Shown here: one piece after another, positions 25,604-34,962 of the stretch | Numbering within the stretch: the first letter of the stretch is position 1 | Layout of the letters: each line of letters starts with the position of its first letter | Notes under the pieces: model-generated | What the model saw: the letters and a program-made list of their open reading frames with translations, nothing else | The model's database searches: none | What the model was told of the DNA's origin: nothing | Assembly (NCBI RefSeq): GCF_037963865.1 | Contig: NZ_CP150170.1 | Coordinates: 2,232,001 to 2,296,000, forward strand | Direction: 5' to 3' | Length of the DNA stretch: 64,000 bases | Origin: Paenibacillus sp. FSL R10-2734 | GTDB lineage: Bacteria; Bacillota; Bacilli; Paenibacillales; Paenibacillaceae | Program-made: the position numbers and the translations under genes

Positions 25604-26368
25604 ATGCAGCGTTATTTCGTTACACCGGAGCAGTTTGGTGCAGATACCGTAAGAATTGACGGGGAAGATGCTCGTCATATTGCTAAGGTGATGCGCGGTA
25701 AGGCGGGAGACAAGCTTATTGTTAGCGATGGTGTTTCCCGTGAGGCGTTAGTGGAGATTGCACAGATTGAAATTGGGGAAGTCACAGTGAACATACTGGA
25801 GACCCTGGAGATGACGCATGAACCTCGAATTAAAATTACAGTGGCTCAGAGCTTGCCTAAGGCCGATAAGATGGAAACCGTTATTCAGAAGTGTACAGAG
25901 ATTGGTGCTGTAAGCTTTATTCCTTTTTTGTCAGAACGCACGATAGTGCAATACGACGAACGTAAGGAAAGTAAACGACTGGATCGCTGGCGTAAAATTT
26001 GCAAGGAAGCTGCTGAACAGGCTCACCGGAATATCGTTCCGGCAGTAGGATCACCTCTTTCGTGGAAGCAGCTACTGCAGACTTTTGGAGAATATGATGC
26101 CGTTTATTTCTGCTATGAGAAAGAAGAGGGTTTACAGCTTCGAAGCAGCGTTGCTCCATGGTTATCATCGCTTTCCCCTCAGTCAAGCGGGAAAGTTATG
26201 GTTGTGGTAGGACCTGAAGGGGGCTTTAGCCCGGAAGAATGTCAGAAGGCAGAAGAAGCAGGGGCATTATCCGTTGGCCTAGGACGACGTATTCTGCGCT
26301 GTGAGACAGCGGGCATGGTTGCCGCTGCTTGTATTTTATATGAATCTGGAGAAATGGGAGGAGCTTAA
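25604..26368 (+). CDS. rsmE: 16S rRNA (uracil(1498)-N(3))-methyltransferase
   Basis: RsmE methylates U1498 at the 30S decoding region with SAM. The 254-residue protein has the N-terminal PUA-like domain (MQRYFV, then DARHIAKVMR) and the C-terminal SPOUT knot with KADKMETVIQKCTEIG, KEAAEQAHR, GPEGGFSPEE (about 207-216) and LGRRILRCETA. All family motifs are present. It is followed three bases later by mtaB, so the two are co-transcribed, which agrees with the usual prmA-rsmE-mtaB order in Firmicutes. Confidence 0.95.
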   Translation: MQRYFVTPEQFGADTVRIDGEDARHIAKVMRGKAGDKLIVSDGVSREALVEIAQIEIGEVTVNILETLEMTHEPRIKITVAQSLPKADKMETVIQKCTEIGAVSFIPFLSERTIVQYDERKESKRLDRWRKICKEAAEQAHRNIVPAVGSPLSWKQLLQTFGEYDAVYFCYEKEEGLQLRSSVAPWLSSLSPQSSGKVMVVVGPEGGFSPEECQKAEEAGALSVGLGRRILRCETAGMVAAACILYESGEMGGA

Positions 26369-26371
26369 GAG

Positions 26372-27715
26372 ATGCCATCCGTAGCATTTTATACTTTAGG
26401 TTGTAAAGTGAATTTCTATGACACCGAAGCCATTTGGCAGCTATTTAAAAATGAAGGTTACGAGCAGGTTGATTTCGAGGGTCCCGCCGATGTATATCTG
26501 ATCAATACTTGTACTGTAACTAATACAGGTGACAAAAAAAGTCGTCAAATGATTCGCCGTGCCGTGCGCCGTAATCCTGAGGCCATTGTGGCTGTAACAG
26601 GCTGTTACGCACAAACCTCTCCTGGTGAGATTCTGGACATTCCCGGAGTCGATCTTGTCATTGGTAACCAGGACCGCGATCAGATCATGACGCATGTGAA
26701 AAATATTGAAGCTTCGCGTCAGCCGGTCAACGCTGTGCGTAATATTATGAAGACACGTGAGTTCGAGGAGCTGGATGTGCCAGGCTTTGCGGATCGTACG
26801 CGTGCTTTTATGAAGATTCAGGATGGCTGCAACAACTTCTGCACCTTCTGCATCATTCCATGGTCACGTGGGCTGTCCCGCAGTCGCGATCCAAAAAGCA
26901 TTGTAGCGCAGGCGCATCAATTGGTAGAAGCAGGGTACAAGGAATTTGTACTTACGGGTATTCATACCGGAGGTTACGGTGATGATCTTGATAATTATCG
27001 TCTAGCCGATTTGCTGTGGGATCTAGATAAGGTGGATGGACTGGAGCGGGTACGTATCAGCTCTATCGAAGCTAGTCAGATCGATGAGAAGCTGCTAGAG
27101 GTGCTGAACCGTTCCTCCAAAATGTGCCGTCATTTGCATATTCCACTGCAAGCCGGACATAATGATGTGCTTAAAGCGATGCGCCGTAAATATACGACAG
27201 AAGAATATTACGCCAAAATGCAGCTGATCCGTCAGGCGATGCCGGATGTTGGGATTACGACGGACGTTATCGTTGGATTCCCGGGCGAGACAGATGAGAT
27301 GTTCCGTGCCGGATACGATTTCATGAAGGCTATTAATTACTCGGAAATGCATGTCTTCCCATATTCCAAACGGACAGGTACACCTGCTGCGCGGATGGAT
27401 AACCAAATTGACGAGGAAATTAAAAATGTACGTGTGCAGGAGCTGATTGATCTATCTGAAGAGATGCAGCTAGCTTATGCCCGTAAGTTTGTAGGACAGA
27501 CGCTTAGTGTGATTCCAGAAAGATCGGCTAAAGGTGCTCCGGGCCGCAGTATCCAGCATGGGTTCAGCGACAACTACTTGCAGGTGTTCTTCGATGGGGA
27601 GGATTCACTTCAAGGTGAGCTTTGTCAGGTGAAGATCACTGAAGCTGGTGTGAACGAATGCCGAGGCGAACTGGTCGGGGTTAGTCAGACTGGTCTTAAG
27701 CAGGCTGTTCGCTAA
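26372..27715 (+). CDS. mtaB: tRNA t6A37 methylthiotransferase
   Basis: MtaB converts t6A to ms2t6A at position 37 of ANN-decoding tRNAs. It is a radical-SAM enzyme with two 4Fe-4S clusters. The N-terminal UPF0004 domain has Cys in TLGCKVN, INTCTVT and VTGCYAQ. The radical-SAM motif CNNFCTFC is at about residues 153-160, followed by LTGIHTGGYG and TDVIVGFPGET. A TRAM domain closes the 447-residue chain. This is MtaB rather than MiaB, judging from TLGCKVNFYDTE and the length. It ends before a strong terminator at 27745. Confidence 0.95.
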   Translation: MPSVAFYTLGCKVNFYDTEAIWQLFKNEGYEQVDFEGPADVYLINTCTVTNTGDKKSRQMIRRAVRRNPEAIVAVTGCYAQTSPGEILDIPGVDLVIGNQDRDQIMTHVKNIEASRQPVNAVRNIMKTREFEELDVPGFADRTRAFMKIQDGCNNFCTFCIIPWSRGLSRSRDPKSIVAQAHQLVEAGYKEFVLTGIHTGGYGDDLDNYRLADLLWDLDKVDGLERVRISSIEASQIDEKLLEVLNRSSKMCRHLHIPLQAGHNDVLKAMRRKYTTEEYYAKMQLIRQAMPDVGITTDVIVGFPGETDEMFRAGYDFMKAINYSEMHVFPYSKRTGTPAARMDNQIDEEIKNVRVQELIDLSEEMQLAYARKFVGQTLSVIPERSAKGAPGRSIQHGFSDNYLQVFFDGEDSLQGELCQVKITEAGVNECRGELVGVSQTGLKQAVR

Positions 27716-27744
27716 GTAACAGGTTGAATAAGTAAGGAAAACAA

Positions 27745-27790
27745 CAGAGCAGCCATTTTCCCGTTAGTGGAGAATGGCTGCTCTGTGTTT
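27745..27790 (+). terminator. intrinsic terminator of the prmA-mtaB operon
   Basis: A 13-bp perfect stem (27745-27757 with 27773-27785) is followed by TGTTTTT. Confidence 0.85.
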
Positions 27791-27859
27791 TTAGTTACTG
27801 TCTGCCTAAATCGCAGACTTATATCATCCTCGCCAATTCATAATCCTCCATGTGACTTG

Positions 27860-28036
27860 AGGACTCAGATGATGTTATTTGCAAGTTTTTTGCCTTTGGA
27901 GCATAGTTTCGGACTCCAGCGGCGTTATTCCTTAGCGAGAGGTACAAATTTGCTCTTTTTCAAGCCAATAGCGACTGTGGAGTCCGTTAGAATTCCAAAA
28001 AGGCGATTATACTGCGAATAAGGTCAGCTGTGTCCG
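27860..28036. repeat. 177-bp symmetric element, single dispersed copy
   Basis: It is bounded by AGGACTCA at 27860 and TGTGTCCG ending at 28036. Inner sites are CGGACTCCAG (27910-27919) and GTGGAGTCCG (27977-27986). Length and site offsets equal those of the copies at 38168, 38464 and 38769, although most of the spacer differs. The 27716-28063 interval has no gene. Confidence 0.75.
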
Positions 28037-28063
28037 ATAGCGATTTCTTAGCCATCAAGAAGC

Positions 28064-28390
28064 TCAAAAAAACATCCGCAGGATCATAAGGGAAATAACA
28101 CCCACCAGCACAGTACCTAGCAAACTCCGGGTCTTTACCGCGATCCAAAAAGTAGGGATTGCCGCAAAAAGCTCAACGTTATTAGCTATAGACGAGAATT
28201 TTCCATCATTTAAAAGAATCTCCTGGCCTATTAATGCCGCCATAACAGAGATAGGAACATAATTTAACCAGCGCATTCCCCATTCAGGCAATTCAAATCG
28301 GCTTAGAATCATTAGTGGAACCACTCTTGGAATGAAGGTTACCAATGCTGCCCCTAGAATAATCAAAAATACATCCCATCTCACTTCCAT
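28064..28390 (-). CDS. azlD: AzlD-family branched-chain amino acid exporter subunit
   Basis: A 108-residue integral membrane protein with about four hydrophobic spans. Family features are FLIILGAALVTFIPRVVPL and WLNYVPISVMAAL, typical of AzlD. With AzlC it forms an exporter for branched-chain amino acids or analogues. Its start overlaps the end of azlC by ten bases, so translation is coupled. It converges on mtaB across the terminator and the 177-bp element. Confidence 0.9.
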   Translation of the reverse strand: MEVRWDVFLIILGAALVTFIPRVVPLMILSRFELPEWGMRWLNYVPISVMAALIGQEILLNDGKFSSIANNVELFAAIPTFWIAVKTRSLLGTVLVGVISLMILRMFF

Positions 28391-29115
28391 TTTTCAAGCA
28401 CCATCCCTACTGTTGAGGCAATGACCGTAGCAATAATGACACCTACACTACCGGAGAATACGAAGGAGCTAGCTACAGCGATGACTACTGCTAGGATTGC
28501 TACAACCAAATCAAGTTTTATTTTTTTGCGGTCAATCATGGAAATGACAAGGATACCAATAAACATGGCGGGTAATGCAAACTGCAGACCGTATTGATCT
28601 GGATCAGAAATCCACTGGGCTAAAAAAGCACCAGCTATATTCGCAAGAAACCAATTTAAATAAGCGGTGATATTGAGTCCATGCATCCATTTTTCACTGA
28701 TTCGTTGCTTATTCACCGTTTGATTAATAGCAACTCCAAAGGTCTCATCTGTCAATAGTGTTCCAACCAGCATGTTCCTCAGTGGGGTAAGATGTCGGAA
28801 ATAAGGTGAAAGAGCTGCACTAAGCAAAATGTGACGAAGATTCACGATAAATATCGTAACGATAATAGCAGCAGGCGAGCTGCTTACGGCTATCATTCCA
28901 GCAGCTATAAACTGAGCTGAACCGGCATAAAGCATTAGGCTTATCAAGGCAATCTCAGCAATGCTCAGCCCGGCTGTCTTTTGAACAACACCTGCTGCAA
29001 GTCCAATGCTTAAATAACCGAGTAATGTAGGAATGCAATCTTTTACCCCTTTAAGGAAGCTATCTTCCTCTTTTGGAGTAGTGATTGTCTCTAGTTGAAA
29101 GTTCTCTATACTCAT
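28381..29115 (-). CDS. azlC: AzlC-family branched-chain amino acid exporter subunit
   Basis: A 244-residue membrane protein with KDCIPTLLGYLSIGLAAGVV near the N-terminus, LMLYAGSAQFIAAGM (about 60-75), the helical pair NLRHILLSAALSPYF and TDETFGVA. These are the AzlC signatures. It is the first gene of a two-gene minus-strand operon with azlD. RBS GGGGG lies six bases before the ATG. Transport of 4-azaleucine and branched-chain amino acids is known for the family; the substrate here is inferred. Confidence 0.9.
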   Translation of the reverse strand: MSIENFQLETITTPKEEDSFLKGVKDCIPTLLGYLSIGLAAGVVQKTAGLSIAEIALISLMLYAGSAQFIAAGMIAVSSSPAAIIVTIFIVNLRHILLSAALSPYFRHLTPLRNMLVGTLLTDETFGVAINQTVNKQRISEKWMHGLNITAYLNWFLANIAGAFLAQWISDPDQYGLQFALPAMFIGILVISMIDRKKIKLDLVVAILAVVIAVASSFVFSGSVGVIIATVIASTVGMVLEKWK

Positions 29116-29325
29116 CGTAGCCCCCTTGGTTCAAGAAAGAATGTAGTAGCTAGCATATTACTTACTAATATATTGATCAACCCTTAACCTGATTATCTAG
29201 TCTGAAAGTCCTGAATTTGGCTTTATGGAGCTATAGGGTAAACACTTGGTGTACAATTGTCGATATAAGTAAAAGAGTGTGGGGATAAACCACCAAACGA
29301 CATTATAGCCCAAGGGAGAGAACAA

Positions 29326-31554
29326 ATGACTGTGTACAGGAAAATGACGAAAATGCTCCTCATCATGATATTGTTAGCTACTGCGGTTTTTCCGGTAAGT
29401 GTCTTTGCAGCTACCGGCGACATCAATTCAATTGAATTCGAAAGCTCAGCCAAAGTGCAGCTTACAGTTGGACAAACGCCTAAGCAACTGAAGGTATATG
29501 CGAATGTGGAAGGGTCCTCTTCCAAAAGAGATGTGACTGGTGCAGTGGTATGGAATTCTTCTAACACTAACGCTGTAAAGGTAGTAAATGGCTTACTGAC
29601 TCCGATAGATAGCGGAAAGGCTATTATTACAGCTACTTATAATCATGCGCTTGCTACTGTTGAAGTAGAGGTAACACATCCGATTAAAGAATTGAAGCTT
29701 GAATATAGCTCCGAAGGGAACTATAAATTGGGTGACGAAGAGGATAAACTGTTGGTCAAGGCCAATGCGATTGGAGGCGAAACAGCGACTTCTGCTAAGG
29801 ATGTAACTGCTGATACAACTTGGAGCAGCTCCAATACAAGCGTATTGACGATTGCAGAAGGTAAGATCACTCTGGCAGGTGAAGGTACTTCAACCATTAC
29901 TGCCAAATACAAAGACATAACAGCAACCTTTAAAGCTGTAGTGAAATTGCCTTATTCTGAAATTGAGCTTAAAAATGATAAGGGTATCGTTATTAAGGAA
30001 ATTGAAATGCTCGTTGGTGATAATCCGGTGAAATTAGCCGCTTTTACCAAAGAGAATACAAAAACGACCGCCAATGATATTTCAGCAAAAGCGGAATGGT
30101 CTTCTTCCAATACGAGTGTTGCTACTGTAGACAAGGGAGAAATCAAAGTGTTATCCGCAGGAAAAGCTGTAATTACAGTAACTTATCTGGGGATTACACA
30201 AACAGTGGATGTATATGTACGTGCTCCTTATGAGGCGTTATTGCTTACCCCATCAGGCGATCAATTCTTGTTTATGGGTGAGAGCTTGAACGTTAAAGCA
30301 GAGGTTCGAGATGCTGCAAATTCCACTCCGAATGTATCAAGCAGCGCAGTGTGGACTTCGGACAACCAGCTTGCAGCAACGGTTACTGCAGGCAGTGATG
30401 CCGCAGCAATCACTGCAAAAGCAGTGGGAACTTCGGTTATTAAAGCAGAGTACAGAGGGATTAGTAAAAGCTTCAAGGTGACAGTATATCCTACGATTAC
30501 AGCGCTGGAAGCTGATAAAACAGAACTGGAAGTCTACACAGAGGATTCCGTAAGTTTGCCAAAGGTAAACGGAACCAAGCTAGATGAAACGAAGCTGGAT
30601 CTCAGTCAAGAAATCGAGTGGACTTTTACCAATGATGAGATCGCCATCATCAAAGATGGTAAGCTCGTTGCTGAGTCCGCTGGTACAGTTGATCTTATCG
30701 GCAAAATAAAATCAGAGAATCCTATCTCCTCCAGAACGGCTGTACGGGAGAAAAGTGTTGTAGTGAAAGTTACAGTTAAGGATAAGGTTCATATCCTGCT
30801 TGGACCAGAGGACAACTTTGTGGTTGTTACTGGCGAAGAGAAGGCTGTTCCAGAAGTAAAAGCTGTGATGGAAAATGGGAATGAACTTGATGCTACTGGA
30901 ACGATGGAATGGGAGCTTACCGGTACGAATGCGATAATCAAAACAACAACTTCCGGTAAAGTAATCAAAGGATTGGTGAAGGGTTCTGCTACATTAAAGG
31001 GAACTTATGCTGATAAGACCATCAGTATCCCAGTTACTATTGAACAAAAGGTTACTAAGATTGTTGTAGAGCCAAATGCGATTGAATTGAACATTAAAGG
31101 TTCCAAATCCATAAAGGTTACGGCTTACTACTCTAACGGTAAGACTGGGAATATCTCCAGCAGCATGAATTGGGGGTCTTCTAATGAGGCAGTTGCCACG
31201 GTTAAAGGTACATCTGTTAAAGCAGTAACAGAAGGAACAGCAACGTTATCAGGCTCTTACCAAGGGATCGCTGCTAGTGTCAAAATTAATGTAGTTCCTA
31301 AGCTAATGAAGTTGACTGTCAACGAAAATAGACTGAAGATGGCTCCGGGAGCTGTTCAGAATGTAATTGTGATTGCGCAGTATGATACGGGGAAGACAGC
31401 TATTGTTACTGGAAATGCGGCGTGGACCAGTTCTAAGCCTTCTGTAGCTAGAGTATCTGCTAGTGGTCAAATTGTAGCAGTGAGCAAAGGAACGGCATCC
31501 ATTAAAGGAAAGATCGGCACCAAGACAGTGACGGTAACAGTTTCTGTGAAATAG
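29326..31554 (+). CDS. secreted protein built of bacterial Ig-like (group 2) domains
   Basis: A 742-residue exported protein. A signal peptide ends after VSVFA (about residue 28). The rest is roughly eight Big_2-type repeats of 75-90 residues, recognisable by W(S/N)SSN(T/E)...A.V..G.(I/L)....G.A.ITA.Y at about residues 60-100, 155-205, 245-295, 330-385 and 590-735. There is no LPXTG, SLH or transmembrane anchor, so it is either released or held by the wall in another way. It stands alone between azlC and a terminator. RBS GGGAGAG. Probably structural or adhesive, but the ligand is unknown. Confidence 0.85.
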   Translation: MTVYRKMTKMLLIMILLATAVFPVSVFAATGDINSIEFESSAKVQLTVGQTPKQLKVYANVEGSSSKRDVTGAVVWNSSNTNAVKVVNGLLTPIDSGKAIITATYNHALATVEVEVTHPIKELKLEYSSEGNYKLGDEEDKLLVKANAIGGETATSAKDVTADTTWSSSNTSVLTIAEGKITLAGEGTSTITAKYKDITATFKAVVKLPYSEIELKNDKGIVIKEIEMLVGDNPVKLAAFTKENTKTTANDISAKAEWSSSNTSVATVDKGEIKVLSAGKAVITVTYLGITQTVDVYVRAPYEALLLTPSGDQFLFMGESLNVKAEVRDAANSTPNVSSSAVWTSDNQLAATVTAGSDAAAITAKAVGTSVIKAEYRGISKSFKVTVYPTITALEADKTELEVYTEDSVSLPKVNGTKLDETKLDLSQEIEWTFTNDEIAIIKDGKLVAESAGTVDLIGKIKSENPISSRTAVREKSVVVKVTVKDKVHILLGPEDNFVVVTGEEKAVPEVKAVMENGNELDATGTMEWELTGTNAIIKTTTSGKVIKGLVKGSATLKGTYADKTISIPVTIEQKVTKIVVEPNAIELNIKGSKSIKVTAYYSNGKTGNISSSMNWGSSNEAVATVKGTSVKAVTEGTATLSGSYQGIAASVKINVVPKLMKLTVNENRLKMAPGAVQNVIVIAQYDTGKTAIVTGNAAWTSSKPSVARVSASGQIVAVSKGTASIKGKIGTKTVTVTVSVK

Positions 31555-31589
31555 GTAGATCATATCTTTTGCATAATGAACTTATAGGT

Positions 31590-31626
31590 CTGCAAAGCTA
31601 ACGTTATGTTGCTTTGCAGATTTTTT
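31590..31626 (+). terminator. intrinsic terminator of the Ig-like protein gene
   Basis: CTGCAAAGC (31590-31598) pairs with GCTTTGCAG (31611-31619), followed by ATTTTTT. Confidence 0.85.
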
Positions 31627-31706
31627 AATGAAGTATATAGTAATTCCTACTATTCCGATGTATAATCACTTAAAATGAAGAAGATACGTTGGGGGAGATG
31701 AAAAAC

Positions 31707-32267
31707 ATGGCAAAACAAAAGGTGCTATCGATCAAGACGATTGTAGCTATTGGTATCGGCTCTGCTTTATTCGTTATACTGGGCAGGTTCGGTTCAATTC
31801 CATCCGGAATTCCAAACACTAACATTGAGACTACATACGCTTTACTGGCATTGTTCGCACTGTTGTACGGTCCATTTGCTGGATTATTAATTGGTCTGAT
31901 CGGACATACATTGAAGGATGCAATTTTTTATGGTTCCCCTTGGTTCAGTTGGGTAATCGCTTCTGGCATTGTTGGGCTGGTAGTTGGTTTGCTAGTGGCT
32001 AGAATTGGGATTCATGATGGAGAGTTCGGACGAAAGGAACTGATTCGTTTTAATCTCGCACAGATTGTAGCGAACGCAATCGCTTGGTTCCTGGTAGCAC
32101 CTGTACTGGACATTCTAATCTATGCAGAGCCAGCGAATAAAGTATTCACACAAGGACTTATCGCCGGAGCATCCAATATAGTTACTGTGGCAGTAATTGG
32201 GTCCCTGCTAGCTATTGCGTATGCTAAGACAAGAACGAAGCAAGGAAGCTTGACCAGAGAAGCATGA
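31707..32267 (+). CDS. ECF transporter substrate-binding (S) component, UPF0397 family
   Basis: A 186-residue membrane protein with six predicted spans. SIPSGIPNTNIETTYA, LIGHTLKDAIFYGSPWFSWVIASG and LDILIYAEPANKVF are hallmark UPF0397 blocks. S components bind the vitamin and dock on an EcfT-ATPase module, here the next two genes. UPF0397 members are thought to carry thiamine precursors such as hydroxymethylpyrimidine, but no TPP riboswitch is visible upstream, so the substrate is open. ATG 31707 is preferred: GGGGGAG is nine bases upstream, whereas the ATG at 31698 overlaps that site. Confidence 0.88.
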   Translation: MAKQKVLSIKTIVAIGIGSALFVILGRFGSIPSGIPNTNIETTYALLALFALLYGPFAGLLIGLIGHTLKDAIFYGSPWFSWVIASGIVGLVVGLLVARIGIHDGEFGRKELIRFNLAQIVANAIAWFLVAPVLDILIYAEPANKVFTQGLIAGASNIVTVAVIGSLLAIAYAKTRTKQGSLTREA

Positions 32268-32286
32268 ATGACATATAATCCAAACC

Positions 32287-32314
32287 AAAAGCCGGTGGAG
32301 ATCACCGGCTTTTT
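32287..32314 (+). terminator. intrinsic terminator between the ECF S gene and the ATPase gene
   Basis: An 11-bp perfect stem (32287-32297 with 32303-32313) with a five-base loop ends in TTTT. It probably makes the S component more abundant than the energising module. Confidence 0.8.
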
Positions 32315-32376
32315 CATGGCTATAAAACATATAAGAAATGTGAATTTCTTCAAAGAAGCCAAGAGGAAGGTTAAGT

Positions 32377-34083
32377 ATGAAAAAAGCAGTTATCGAATTT
32401 AAGGATTTCAGTTTTCAGTATCGGGCGCAGCAGGAGCCTACTCTCACAAGCATCAACTTGACAATTAGCGAAGGGGAAAAGGTGCTTATCGTGGGACCCT
32501 CGGGTTCTGGGAAAAGCACATTGGCTCATTGTATAAACGGACTCATCCCTTTTGCATATAAAGGAGAGATGTCTGGGTCCCTGCGCATTATGGGTCTGGA
32601 GCAGAAAGAACTAAGTATTGCAGCGTTGTCGGATCAGGTGGGGACTGTACTGCAGGACCCAGACGGACAGTTTGTTGGATTAACGGTTGGAGAGGACATC
32701 GCCTTCAGTCTGGAGAATCACGCGGTTCAGCAGGCTGAGATGATAGAAAGGGTAGTGGCTGCGGCAACAGCGGTGGATATCCACGAATATTTGGGAGCTT
32801 CACCTCAGGAATTATCAGGCGGACAGAAACAGAAAACGACCTTAGCTGGTGTACTGGTTGGTGATGTGGACATCCTGCTCTTTGATGAGCCTTTGGCAAA
32901 CTTAGATCCATATACCGGCACAAAAGCGATTGAGCTTATTGACCGAGTGCAAAAAGAGACCGGTAAAACGGTAATTATTATTGAGCACAGATTAGAGGAA
33001 GTACTGCACCGTGCTGTGGACCGCATTATTGTGATTAATGACGGATACGTAGCGGCGGATATGCCAGCCGCTGAGCTGTTAAGCACAGGCTTGCTTTCAG
33101 AAGTAGGCATTCGGGAGCCTCTCTATTTAACAGCTCTAAAGTATGCAGGTTGTACAATTACAGCAGATATGAATCCACAGGATATGAACGATATTCAGTT
33201 GGATGCTTGTTCTAGTAAACTTAAGCTTTGGTATGATAACAATAATGCTAGGCAGGATAAGCTTGGGAGTCCACCTATCCTTGAGTTGCGAGAGGTTTCA
33301 TTCGGTTATGAGAGGAGCCGACCCGTACTACATAAGCTTAATCTTCTTATTAATAAAGGAGAGCTGGTCTGTATAGCTGGGAGAAACGGTGCTGGCAAAT
33401 CCACTGTATCTAAGCTCATCTGTGGATTTTATAAGCCCACCTTCGGTTCGATATTGATGAATGGAAGGGATATTGCCAAGGATACGATTAAGGAGCGGGC
33501 AGAGCGGATCGGTTTTGTGATGCAGAATCCTAACCATATGATTTCTAAAACTCTTTTATATGATGAGGTTGCTCTAGGCCTGAAATTAGGGGGGATATCA
33601 GAGGAGCTTATCCGTGAACGAGTTCATCATGTTTTGAAGATATGCGGTCTATATGCGTTTCGTAGCTGGCCGATCTCGGCGCTCAGCTATGGCCAGAAGA
33701 AGCGGGTTACTATTGCTTCTATTATGATCCTGGAGCCAGAAGTAATTATATTGGATGAACCGACCGCGGCTCAGGATTATAGACATTATAACGAAATGAT
33801 GGAATTCCTTCTGACGCTGCGGGAGCAGGGGATGACGGTCATTATGATCACACATGATATGCATCTCATGCTGGAGTATGCCGATAGAGCCATAGTATTA
33901 TCTGATGGAGTGAAGCTTGCTGATGACAGCCCTGAGCGAGTATTAACCAATACAGATGTAGTGAGAAATGCTAATTTGAAGGAAACCTCACTTTTTACAT
34001 TGGCCATGAAGGCCCAATTGGATCAGCCCGAGGAGTTCATAAGAAGATTTATCGCATACGATAGGAGGAGCCGGGGCGGATGA
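32377..34083 (+). CDS. ECF transporter ATPase with two fused ABC domains
   Basis: A 568-residue protein with two complete ABC cassettes that replaces the separate EcfA and EcfA' subunits (YkoD-like arrangement). Domain 1: Walker A GPSGSGKST (about 46), signature LSGGQKQK, Walker B ILLFDEP. Domain 2 (from about residue 305): Walker A GRNGAGKST (about 335), signature LSYGQKKR, Walker B VIILDEP. The second signature has Tyr for the first Gly, as is common in these fusions. AGGAAGG precedes the ATG. The stop overlaps the EcfT start (ATGA). Confidence 0.9.
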   Translation: MKKAVIEFKDFSFQYRAQQEPTLTSINLTISEGEKVLIVGPSGSGKSTLAHCINGLIPFAYKGEMSGSLRIMGLEQKELSIAALSDQVGTVLQDPDGQFVGLTVGEDIAFSLENHAVQQAEMIERVVAAATAVDIHEYLGASPQELSGGQKQKTTLAGVLVGDVDILLFDEPLANLDPYTGTKAIELIDRVQKETGKTVIIIEHRLEEVLHRAVDRIIVINDGYVAADMPAAELLSTGLLSEVGIREPLYLTALKYAGCTITADMNPQDMNDIQLDACSSKLKLWYDNNNARQDKLGSPPILELREVSFGYERSRPVLHKLNLLINKGELVCIAGRNGAGKSTVSKLICGFYKPTFGSILMNGRDIAKDTIKERAERIGFVMQNPNHMISKTLLYDEVALGLKLGGISEELIRERVHHVLKICGLYAFRSWPISALSYGQKKRVTIASIMILEPEVIILDEPTAAQDYRHYNEMMEFLLTLREQGMTVIMITHDMHLMLEYADRAIVLSDGVKLADDSPERVLTNTDVVRNANLKETSLFTLAMKAQLDQPEEFIRRFIAYDRRSRGG

Positions 34084-34910
34084 AGGCCACAATGTTAACT
34101 TTTACGAAGCAAGATTCACCTATTCACCATCTTACAGGCGCTACTAAGCTGATTTTATTTATAGTGTGGTCTGTGACGGGGATGATTACATATGATACAA
34201 GATGTCTAATTGTGATGTTGCTGTTTAGTTTGATTGCCTTTAGAATCTCTAAAGTTCAATTTCAGGATTATGCCTTCGTACTATATTTCATCTTAATCTT
34301 TTTCGTGCTTAATCATATAGCTATCTTTATCTTTTCTCCATTGGAAGGTGTGAAGGTCTACGGTTCACGTCATGATATTGTGCATCTTGTAGGACGGTAT
34401 ACCGTTACATGGGAGCAGCTATTCTATCAACTAAATATTGCACTTAAATATGCAGTAGTCATCCCTATGGCACTGTTGTTCCTTCTTACGACAAATCCTA
34501 GTGAATTCGCAGCGTCCTTAAACCGGATTGGCGTGAATTATAAAATTGCATATTCTGTATCGCTTGCTCTGCGGTACATTCCGGATATCCAAAGAGATTA
34601 TGAGAACATATCGTTCTCTGCACAGGCTCGAGGAATAGATATCTCTCGAAAAGAAAAGCTGCCTAAGCGGCTTAAAAATATCATTTCGATTCTTATGCCC
34701 TTGATTCTGACTAGCATTGAGCGAATTGAGAATATTAGTACTGCTATGGAGCTGCGTGGTTTCGGAACTAAGAGCAAACGGACTTGGTACAGTAGACGTC
34801 CGTTCTCAAGAAACGATTATATTGCCTTGATCATATTTGCACTTATCGCAATATCTTCGACGGTAATAACGTTTTATGATGGATCGCGGTTTTATAATAT
34901 TTTCGATTGA
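34080..34910 (+). CDS. ecfT: ECF transporter transmembrane coupling protein EcfT
   Basis: A 276-residue CbiQ/EcfT-type membrane protein. The two Ala-Arg-Gly-like coupling motifs that bind the ATPases are SAQARGID (about 180) and AMELRGFG (about 222). The N-terminal part has several spans (about 25-110) and TKLILFIVWS. The ATG overlaps the stop of the ATPase gene, so translation is coupled. The three genes together form a dedicated (group I) ECF transporter. Confidence 0.92.
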   Translation: MKATMLTFTKQDSPIHHLTGATKLILFIVWSVTGMITYDTRCLIVMLLFSLIAFRISKVQFQDYAFVLYFILIFFVLNHIAIFIFSPLEGVKVYGSRHDIVHLVGRYTVTWEQLFYQLNIALKYAVVIPMALLFLLTTNPSEFAASLNRIGVNYKIAYSVSLALRYIPDIQRDYENISFSAQARGIDISRKEKLPKRLKNIISILMPLILTSIERIENISTAMELRGFGTKSKRTWYSRRPFSRNDYIALIIFALIAISSTVITFYDGSRFYNIFD

Positions 34911-34962
34911 AGTATAATAATACAGTTGTGGAAAGCTTGGGCACAGGAATTACAGTATATCG

